A DNA stretch of 46,862 bases from Gemmatimonadota bacterium (GTDB taxonomy: Bacteria > Gemmatimonadota > Gemmatimonadetes > Palauibacterales > KS3-K002): positions 743,972-790,833 of the forward strand of contig CP070815.1 of NCBI GenBank assembly GCA_020344215.1, in the 5' to 3' direction. Below, piece by piece: positions 34,070 to 40,329 of the stretch. Numbering within the stretch: the stretch's first letter is position 1; every line of letters begins with the position of its first letter. The notes beneath the pieces were generated by a model. That model was given only the letters and a program-made list of their open reading frames with translations, made no database searches and was not told where the DNA came from. Made by a program: the position numbers and the translations under genes.

Positions 34070-34750
34070 ATGGATATTGAGTTGGTGATCTTCGACATGG
34101 ACGGAGTGCTGTTCCAAGGGGACAACTTTTGGCTAGATCTTCACAGGGAGTATGGTACTGATGAGGAGGGCGTCAAACTGGCAAATAGCTACCTGAATTC
34201 CGACTACGTCATGCTGGCGGAATTGGTCATAGAAAGGCTATGGAAGGGCAGACCGGCTTCCGTCTTTGAACGACTAGTGGAGAGCCGTAGGTATAACCCT
34301 GGTGTTCAGGAGGTTTTCGAGTTCTTGCATCGTCGAGGCCTGCGCTCGGCAATCGTGAGTACCGGTCCTTACCAGCTTGCTGAGCGTGCACAAAGCGAGT
34401 TGGGGATAGACGAGATACGTGGCAATCGGTTGATAATTGAAAGCGGTATGATTAGTCAAGTCGAGATAATGGTTAGAGAGACGCACAAGGCCGAGGTCGG
34501 TCGTCGCATCATGTCGAGTCAAGCCGTGGATCCGGCTAGAACGGCCTTTGTGGGTGATTCATACGGTGATGTAGCTCTGGCGGAGCTCGTTGGACTACCA
34601 GTCGCGTATAATTCAAAGTCAGCTGAGTTGAACGATGTGTGCAAGTATACGCTCAGGAATGGTGAATTCGCCATGCTGATCGGAATCCTCGAGAACGAGA
34701 TGCGCTCTGGGCCGGGAAACAGCAGGGTACGCAGCCGCACCACGGACTGA
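34070..34750 (+). CDS. HAD-family phosphatase (phosphoserine phosphatase-like)
   Basis: 226 residues with all four HAD motifs: FDMDGVLF (nucleophile Asp9, acid Asp11), IVSTGPYQ, the Lys in ETHKAEVGRR, and FVGDSYGDVALAEL. The helical cap between motif I and II resembles phosphoserine/phosphonate-type small-molecule phosphatases. Substrate unknown. It follows the 2TM protein by 40 bases and may be cotranscribed; both are less GC-rich than the aromatic cluster. The last 20 residues run into the repeat region and may be variable. Confidence 0.85.
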   Translation: MDIELVIFDMDGVLFQGDNFWLDLHREYGTDEEGVKLANSYLNSDYVMLAELVIERLWKGRPASVFERLVESRRYNPGVQEVFEFLHRRGLRSAIVSTGPYQLAERAQSELGIDEIRGNRLIIESGMISQVEIMVRETHKAEVGRRIMSSQAVDPARTAFVGDSYGDVALAELVGLPVAYNSKSAELNDVCKYTLRNGEFAMLIGILENEMRSGPGNSRVRSRTTD

Positions 34751-35097
34751 CCGTTTGTGGGTTGCGGACTCCGAGTCCGTGTGCTTCCACCGCTATTCAA
34801 CGGATGACTGTCTGTGGGTCGGGTAGGATACGGACCGCAGCCTCTCCACGGTCGCCTGGCTGCAGCAGTGGTTTGGCCGGACCGATGACTGGCCAGTCCC
34901 CCCCTGAACCTACCTCAGGCGGTTCGTTCTGTTGTGGATTCACGTGGCCGAAACCTCATCTGCGACCGAGCGCAGACAACTAAGAGAACGCTGTGGGGCG
35001 TCCACTGGCTTCCCAACGGGTGCGGAAAGAGGAGGGCGGCTTGCCGCTGCCCCCCTCTCTCCTGCCGACACTGGCTAGGTCCACGCTCGTCCTGTGA
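34751..35097. other. Intergenic region with decayed repeats
   Basis: About 350 bases without a gene. It holds the two degenerate copies of the dispersed CGGACTGACTGTCCG element (34741-34761, partly inside the end of the HAD gene, and 34798-34816), and a separate hairpin CGGACT-CCG-AGTCCG at 34765-34779. The rest shows nothing I recognise. Confidence 0.4.
35028..35058. terminator. Hairpin downstream of the minus-strand lipoprotein gene
   Basis: AGAGGAGGGCGGC at 35028-35040 pairs with GCTGCCCCCCTCT at 35046-35058 across a TTGCC loop: 12 of 13 pairs, one of them G-T. On the minus strand it lies 40 bases beyond the lipoprotein stop (35098) and is followed by TTTCC, a short T-run. Reasonable intrinsic terminator. 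Confidence 0.5.
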
Positions 35098-35661
35098 CTA
35101 TCGGCCAATTATCGTTCCGGTATTGATGGTTCTCTGGGACGCCGGGGGATCCTGATAGAACGTGCTGTGCATGACGAGGCCTTGGAAATCCCCGGTACCA
35201 TACCGGATCGACTTGCTTTCGCCAAACAGGAGGTTCTGAAGCGTCGAGCTGAACGGGCCCTCAAAGGTGCCGTTCAGATCCGTCTGACCGTAGAAGACAT
35301 CCACAAGCAGAATTGTGGTGCCGGTGACGTGTCCGTGAGCGTTCGGCGTACCGAATTCGTGAAACACAGCGTTATGCCACATAACACGAGTTGTTCCTTC
35401 GAGGTCGCCGCTGAGCGGGCAATCGAATACGCGTCCCTGAATGATCACCAGGCCGTCGACGCGCTTTAGCTCGCCAGGGTCGATGATCGTGGCGGCGCTA
35501 CAGTCTCCGAGGGTGTTGACGGGCATCGCCTTGGGGTTGTTGGTGTAGTCGAAGGTTGCTTCCGCCGGCGTTGTCAACGCCTCTGTGGGTACGTCCTGCT
35601 CATTGCAGCCGACGACTAGGGCGGAGAAGCTGAGCGCGACGAAGAGCTTGTGGAATTTCAT
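35098..35661 (-). CDS. Lipoprotein of unknown function (first lipoprotein/BTAD module)
   Basis: 187 residues with a lipoprotein signal (KLFVALSFSALVVGC, lipobox VVGC). The mature domain seems beta-rich and has three further cysteines (LGDCSAA, VFDCPLSG); phrases such as DGLVIIQGRVFDCP, GHVTGTTILLVDVFYGQ and GTFEGPFSSTLQNLLFG suggest a beta-sandwich or lipocalin-like shell. I do not recognise it. It is transcribed away from the BTAD regulator gene at 36026, as the lipoprotein gene at 39610-40221 is from the second regulator. AGGAGG precedes the ATG. Confidence 0.75.
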   Translation of the reverse strand: MKFHKLFVALSFSALVVGCNEQDVPTEALTTPAEATFDYTNNPKAMPVNTLGDCSAATIIDPGELKRVDGLVIIQGRVFDCPLSGDLEGTTRVMWHNAVFHEFGTPNAHGHVTGTTILLVDVFYGQTDLNGTFEGPFSSTLQNLLFGESKSIRYGTGDFQGLVMHSTFYQDPPASQRTINTGTIIGR

Positions 35662-35689
35662 TATGTCCTCCTGGTGCAGACTCTTGGTC

Positions 35690-35764
35690 CTAACGTGAAC
35701 AACTGGGAGCGGCAGTGCGGGGAGGTGCGCGTTCCCGCGCCGGAGGGAACCACCTCGATTTCAT
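35690..35764 (-). CDS. Possible 24-residue leader peptide upstream of the lipoprotein gene
   Basis: ATG with an excellent ribosome site (CCAGGAGGTCATC) opens a 24-residue frame rich in Arg and Pro (MKSRWFPPARERAPPRTAAP, then SCSR) that stops 28 bases before the lipoprotein start. It could be a leader peptide, or a leftover of a duplicated gene start: the ribosome sites of the two genes share the words CCAGGAGG. No independent support for translation. Confidence 0.3.
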   Translation of the reverse strand: MKSRWFPPARERAPPRTAAPSCSR

Positions 35765-35796
35765 GATGACCTCCTGGTCGGCCGTAGATGGTGGGA

Positions 35797-35927
35797 CCAG
35801 AGGTTCGCCCGGATGCTGAGCCCTCTCCCAACCGTATGATGGGCTGAGGAGGGCCTGAATCGACCCTGTTGGGGGAGGCTCTTCGCTCTGGAACGCCGCA
35901 GGATGGCGCCGCGAAACGAACCTCTGG
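35797..35927. repeat. 131-bp imperfect palindrome between divergent lipoprotein and BTAD genes
   Basis: The ends CCAGAGGTTCG (35797-35807) and CGAACCTCTGG (35917-35927) are perfect 11-bp inverted repeats. Inside, AGCCCTCTCCCAAC and GTTGGGGGAGGCT form a second, imperfect pair, so most of the stretch can fold into a long hairpin. It may be a small non-autonomous element (MITE-like) or a control region. No clear target-site duplication. Confidence 0.55.
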
Positions 35928-36025
35928 CCCGACTTATCGACGTGGGCCTATCTTAGCGTTTTAGGGTCTGACGACTATCTGACAAGTATCGATTCACCCA
36001 CTCGTGCGTCTCCAGAGGCGGATCG

Positions 36026-38896
36026 ATGTATCGTTTGCGCCTCCTTGGCGGTATTTCTCTCGAAGATTCCTCCGGAGCCGCCCCGGATCGTGTGGTGCAG
36101 CAGCGCCCAGTGGCCGTGCTGGCGCTGCTCGCCGCTGCCGGCGACAGGGGATGTAGCCGCGACAAGCTCATAGGGTATCTCTGGCCGGATAGTGACGAAG
36201 AACGGGCCCGGCATCGTCTGGCCGACATAGTATATCTGCTCCGCAGGTCACTCGGCGAAGATGTAGTACTTGGCGCTGGCGATGTCTTACGCCTGAACCC
36301 TGATGTGGTTGAGAGCGATGTCGCTGCTTTGCTGAACGCCGTCGACTCGAACGAGCTGGAAACCGCCGCAGCGCTGTACGAGGGTCCGTTCCTAGATGGA
36401 TTCTATACGAGCGGTGCACCGGAGTTCGAGCGCTGGGTGGAGTCGGAGCGGCAACGGCTTGCCGACGTGTACGCGGACGCGCTCGAAAGGCTGGCTGAGG
36501 AAGCTGAGGCGGCCGAGGACTACCGACATGCCGTAGACTTATGGAAGCGGCTGGCTGCTCACGACGCCTTCAATTCCCGCTACGTGGTGCGCCTGATGGA
36601 AGCACTTATGGCTGCGGGAGATCCCGGCAACGCGCTCCAACGTGCTCAGGAGCACGAGCACCTTCTGAGGGAAGAGCTGGGTGCAGAGCCCGCCCCCGAG
36701 GTGCTCGAGTTGGCGGAGCGTCTGAGGCGCGAGGCGGTGCGTGAGGGCAAGTCGGTCTTGGAGGCGGTCCCGAAGTCCAGCGGCGTCGAGATCGCAGGAT
36801 TGCCGGCGGCTCGGGGTGGCTGGCTGACTAGGCGCAGAGGGTTGGCGGCCGTTGCCATCGGCGTTGCGGCCGTGGCCGCGGCGGTGGCGATACATAGAGG
36901 GATGAGGACGTCTGGTTCGGCAGAAGCAACGAGTCCGAACCGGGTAGCGGTGCTACCGTTCACAGTTCGGGGCAGCGAGGAGCTGGCCTATCTGGAAGAG
37001 GGGATGGTCGACCTCCTCGCGACGGCGCTCGACGGAGCCGGCGAGCTTACGACCGTGGACCCGCACGCGCTCCTCGGTTTCGTGCGGCGCGAGACGAGTG
37101 GGCCGCTCGACCACGAGAGCGGCCGCAACGTCGCCGACCGTTTCGGCGCCGGCCTTTACATCCTCGGAGATGTCCTGGAAGCGGGAGGGCGGATAAGGGC
37201 CAGTGCGTCTCTTTACGACGGCACGGGCCAACCGCAAACGAGCGCAGAGAGTGTGGTGTGTGGCGAAGCGCAAATCCTCGAGCTCGCCGACGAGCTCGCC
37301 CGGCAACTGGTTGCAGGCCGCCCCGATTCCGCCGGCGATCGGATCACGCGATTGGCTGCGGTCACGACCGAGTCGCTCCCAGCTCTTAAAGCTTATCTCC
37401 GGGCCGAGCCCCTGTTCCGAGCCATGAAGCTCGATTCCGCCGTGGCAGAATACAAACGAGCGGTAGCTGCCGACACCGCCTTCGCGCTCGCCTATTTTCG
37501 GATGGCTAACGCGGAACTTCGGTCTTATGTGTCACTGGACGTCGGTGATGCCGCGGAGCGGGCGCGGCGGTTCAGCGATCGGCTCGCCCCACGGGACCGT
37601 CAACTCTTGGAATGTTTCGCTGCGTTCCGTCGTGGAGCTGCAAACGAGGCGGAACGCTGGTGTCATGCGGTTCTGAGAAACCACCCCAACGATGGGGATG
37701 CCTGGTGGTGGCTGACAATGACGCAGTTCCACTACGGGCTGCGACGAGGACGCCCGCTAGCGGAGGTCCGCGAGGCGTTGGAGCGGACTTTGTCCCTGGA
37801 TCCCACGCACTGGATGGCGCTCAATCACCTCGGCTGGTTGATGAGGATCGAGGAAAACCGCGCCTCAAAGCTCGCATTCGTAGAGCGAGCGTTGGCAGTG
37901 CTGGATCCTGAGGACCCCAGCGCACTGGCGTGGCGCATGAACCGGGCGCTGTGGCGTGGTGACAGCGACGAGCAGGACGAGATCATCGAAGAGCTACGGA
38001 AGAGAGAGTCTTGGTTTCTGTATATCGCCTCTACGGCGACGATGGATTTCGACGACGGTGAAGCGACGGTGCGCGTCCTGCGTTTGCTTACGGAACCCTC
38101 ACGGTCACCTGGGTACAGGGCGCTGGGCCACGTTCTGATCGCACATGAGAAGTTGGCCAGGGGCCAGCTCTCGGCGGCCCGCGTTGAACTGGCACAGGCC
38201 GAGTCCCTCAACTTCGGCCCGTCGCTGAAGTCCAAGGCTTATCTGTGGCTGGGTCCTCTGCTGCCGTTGTCGAGGGAGGAGCTGGAGGGTCTTGGAGAGC
38301 AGGTCGCCACCTGGATTCCAGAGAGTACTTGGGACAGCCTGTGGCGGCTCTATCTCCTCGGCGCTCTCCACGAGCGCCTCGACGATCCAGGCGCGGCTGA
38401 GGGGTTCGCGGCGGAACTGGAGACAAGCGCAGCCGCACTGGCGCCGCAGGGTGACACACTGCGCGAGCGCGCGCTGGCACGGGATCTGGCCCTTAGCCTG
38501 CGCGCGCGGCTGGCCGCCAGGGCCGAGCGGTTCAGCGAGGCCCTCGGATTCCTGGAGGCGACGAACCCGGAGGGGTGGTGGCCGACGGGGTCCGCGCGAG
38601 CCTACATGAAGCAGCTCCACGAGCGGTGGCTGACCGCGGAGGTTCTGGTCTCTCTCGGCCGGCTGGAGGAAGCGCTGAACTGGCTTGCTCCCATCGGAGG
38701 TCTTGATGGAGAGCGCAGCTACATCGGCGTCAAGCATCTGCGCATGGCCGAGATCTATGAGCAGCTAGGTGACCGCGAGAAGGCGGTCCACCACTACGGT
38801 CGGTTCATCACGTTCTGGAGGGACGCCGACCCCGAGCTACGGCCGCGGGTGGATGCAGCGCGCCGGGCGATCGAGGCACTGTCACCTGATACCTGA
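36026..38896 (+). CDS. Membrane-anchored BTAD/SARP-type regulator with TPR sensor domain (copy 1)
   Basis: 956 residues. The N-terminal 95 residues form an OmpR-like winged helix (MYRLRLLGGISLED, KLIGYLWPDSDEERARHRLA), followed by a bacterial transcriptional activator domain of TPR-like helices (about 100-235). A single transmembrane helix lies near 270-290 (RGLAAVAIGVAAVAAAVAIH). The rest is periplasmic: first an alpha/beta part (VAVLPFTVRGSEELAYLEEG, FGAGLYILGDVLEAGGRI) of the TolB-N type, then many TPR-like helices. Such proteins resemble CadC-type one-component membrane regulators. The ligand is unknown. Diverges from the lipoprotein at 35098; a second copy lies at 40330. Confidence 0.85.
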   Translation: MYRLRLLGGISLEDSSGAAPDRVVQQRPVAVLALLAAAGDRGCSRDKLIGYLWPDSDEERARHRLADIVYLLRRSLGEDVVLGAGDVLRLNPDVVESDVAALLNAVDSNELETAAALYEGPFLDGFYTSGAPEFERWVESERQRLADVYADALERLAEEAEAAEDYRHAVDLWKRLAAHDAFNSRYVVRLMEALMAAGDPGNALQRAQEHEHLLREELGAEPAPEVLELAERLRREAVREGKSVLEAVPKSSGVEIAGLPAARGGWLTRRRGLAAVAIGVAAVAAAVAIHRGMRTSGSAEATSPNRVAVLPFTVRGSEELAYLEEGMVDLLATALDGAGELTTVDPHALLGFVRRETSGPLDHESGRNVADRFGAGLYILGDVLEAGGRIRASASLYDGTGQPQTSAESVVCGEAQILELADELARQLVAGRPDSAGDRITRLAAVTTESLPALKAYLRAEPLFRAMKLDSAVAEYKRAVAADTAFALAYFRMANAELRSYVSLDVGDAAERARRFSDRLAPRDRQLLECFAAFRRGAANEAERWCHAVLRNHPNDGDAWWWLTMTQFHYGLRRGRPLAEVREALERTLSLDPTHWMALNHLGWLMRIEENRASKLAFVERALAVLDPEDPSALAWRMNRALWRGDSDEQDEIIEELRKRESWFLYIASTATMDFDDGEATVRVLRLLTEPSRSPGYRALGHVLIAHEKLARGQLSAARVELAQAESLNFGPSLKSKAYLWLGPLLPLSREELEGLGEQVATWIPESTWDSLWRLYLLGALHERLDDPGAAEGFAAELETSAAALAPQGDTLRERALARDLALSLRARLAARAERFSEALGFLEATNPEGWWPTGSARAYMKQLHERWLTAEVLVSLGRLEEALNWLAPIGGLDGERSYIGVKHLRMAEIYEQLGDREKAVHHYGRFITFWRDADPELRPRVDAARRAIEALSPDT

Positions 38897-39137
38897 TCAC
38901 TGGCGGTCACGCGACCACCCGCGCTTCCAGTCGCTGGTGGACAGGTAAGAGTAGCTGTCGGCTGCAACTCGCGGTGACAATCGTGGTGGTGAATAGCTCG
39001 ATACCATTCGGCCGTGTTGTGAGTGTTGTTGTGAGTTTCATGCTACCTTGTGGTCAAATTAAGCCCCTGAGATACGACACCGATGCCCAGAACACCGCGT
39101 GAATGCTACCTTCTGTCGTTTCTGATCCGCTTCCCGT

Positions 39138-39184
39138 TCTGAATGGGGTTCAGGAGGTCGCGGGTTCGATTCTCGCCGTCTCGG
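39138..39184 (+). tRNA. tRNA-Pro(GGG)-like 3' half, remnant only
   Basis: An anticodon arm TCTGA-ATGGGGT-TCAGG (loop positions give T33 and anticodon GGG), a five-base variable loop AGGTC, a T arm GCGGG-TTCGATT-CTCGC and seven bases CGTCTCG follow one another with exact tRNA spacing. No matching D arm or 5' acceptor strand (expected CGAGACG) lies upstream, and no CCA follows, so it is not a working gene. tRNA 3' halves are typical attachment sites left by integrating elements. Confidence 0.4.
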
Positions 39185-39240
39185 TGCTTGATCGTCTCCA
39201 ACGTAATGCACGGCGGACAGGCGGAAGACCGTCTCGCCGG

Positions 39241-39260
39241 GGCAGCGGACTGACTGTCCG
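39241..39260. repeat. Dispersed stem-loop repeat, copy 2
   Basis: GGCAGCGGACTGACTGTCCG; with the next two bases the arms AGCGGAC and GTCCGCT pair over 7 bp across TGACT. One base in 20 differs from copy 1. Confidence 0.6.
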
Positions 39261-39384
39261 CTGCTGATCCCGAGGACTGAGTATCCACCTCTTTGCCAAG
39301 CGTTTCCCGACCTCCCATCGGAAGTCCAAGCAAGTCTCCGAAGCATGAACGGCTGGGCTCAGCGCCCACTCTCCCCAAATTACT

Positions 39385-39623
39385 GACCCGCTTCGGGCCC
39401 TAAGAGCCGCTCTGGCCGACCGCTACGTTGTCGAGCGTGAGCTCGGCGCCGGCGGCATGGCCACCGTGTACCTCGCCCACGACTCCAAGCACGATCGCAA
39501 GGTCGCCGTCAAGGTTCGGGCGCGGAGCGGTTCCTGAACGAGATCAGAGTCACCGCCAATTACCAGCACCCGCACATCCTACCGCTCCAGGACTCAGGCG
39601 ATGCCGTTGTCACCGCTGCATGA
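39385..39623 (+). pseudogene. Fragment of a Ser/Thr kinase gene (N-lobe, frameshifted)
   Basis: From 39385 the frame reads [20 protein letters not shown], then [20 protein letters not shown] and AVKV, the N-terminus of a Hanks-type kinase with glycine loop and the AVKV lysine, and stops at 39537. The reading continues in another frame as [20 protein letters not shown], the alpha-C helix and beta-4 region, ending at 39623. A few residues are missing between the two parts and nothing of the catalytic loop remains. No start codon or upstream gene part is intact. Its wording is that of kinases abundant in Gemmatimonadota. Confidence 0.75.
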
Positions 39624-40221
39624 TCTTCAGGTCGCCACGTGTGAAGGTCGTAAACGGAAAATCTGGTTCTGGTCGAGTCACGCAGTCAGCCGCGGCGATA
39701 CGGGCGTTAGAAATGTCGATGCCTTCGTCACCATTGTCGACGATGATGAAAACCACCTCTCCGCTCGGGCTGAACGGCCTCACACCATCGTCAATTATCC
39801 CGATCCAAACTTGGTTGCCGTCAACCACCATGCAGTGGGCATTGTTTGGCTCGGTAATGTTAAAGAACATGAGCACGGGGATATCGGCGAAGATAGGATC
39901 GACGAACACTCGATTGCCCTTGAAGGAGCCACGCACCGATCCATCCGAGAAAAGCTGCACGTTGACGTGTGGGGGCGAGATATCGACATGCGCGAGTAGG
40001 TCGTCTATCAAGATCAACCCGCCAACGACGTGCGCCACCCAAGGCTCGTTGGGTGTACCGGACGCTGCGAACGATGGAGCCTGGGCCTCTTGGATGGGTC
40101 CGGAGGGATCTGCGCAGCTCCAGACGACCAATGACAGCACGCTCACAGCGCCTAAGTGCTTGAACCGCTGCAATGCGAGCTTCCTGACCGCAAGAGCCAC
40201 GATCCGTGTGATGGGTCGCAT
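39610..40221 (-). CDS. Lipoprotein of unknown function (second lipoprotein/BTAD module)
   Basis: 203 residues. A basic N-terminus is followed by a hydrophobic stretch and lipobox-like VVWSC (signal about residues 1-36). The mature part is beta-rich with one region of note, DGSVRGSFKGNRVFVDPIF, then GVRPFSPSGEVVFIIVDNG. Similar phrasing and gene place to the lipoprotein at 35098-35661, but without clear sequence identity over the whole length. AAAGGAGG precedes the ATG. Its 3' end overlaps the kinase remnant on the other strand by 14 bases. Confidence 0.72.
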   Translation of the reverse strand: MRPITRIVALAVRKLALQRFKHLGAVSVLSLVVWSCADPSGPIQEAQAPSFAASGTPNEPWVAHVVGGLILIDDLLAHVDISPPHVNVQLFSDGSVRGSFKGNRVFVDPIFADIPVLMFFNITEPNNAHCMVVDGNQVWIGIIDDGVRPFSPSGEVVFIIVDNGDEGIDISNARIAAADCVTRPEPDFPFTTFTRGDLKIMQR

Positions 40222-40329
40222 GACAAACCTCCTTTACAGAGAGATTGAACTCTGAGGATCGCGGCCCTATAGTAGGAAGGGCAGGTCGTCCAGTTGTCTT
40301 CTGTATATCGTCTGACCGGACGAGCCACT

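Larger units (their letters stand above)
38897..39384. other. Intergenic stretch with tRNA-like remnant and repeat
   Basis: About 490 bases without an intact gene; contains the tRNA-Pro-like 3' remnant (39138-39184) and repeat copy 2 (39241-39260), then runs into the kinase fragment. Minus-strand frames here read like the spurious proteins that arise from tRNA 3' ends, and are not genes. Confidence 0.45.

Noticed and set aside
39131..39150. Alternative reading of the tRNA-like remnant as tRNA-Gln(CUG)
   Set aside because: A TCCCG-TTCTGAA-TGGGG arm is possible but leaves an 11-base variable loop; the Pro(GGG) reading gives standard spacing.
39106..39378. 90-residue minus-strand frame containing GENRTRDLLNP
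   Set aside because: This wording is typical of spurious proteins translated from tRNA 3' ends; it supports the tRNA remnant instead.
39428..40255. 275-residue plus-strand frame over the second lipoprotein gene
   Set aside because: Ser/Thr/Pro-rich without motifs; the minus-strand lipoprotein has a signal peptide and strong ribosome site.
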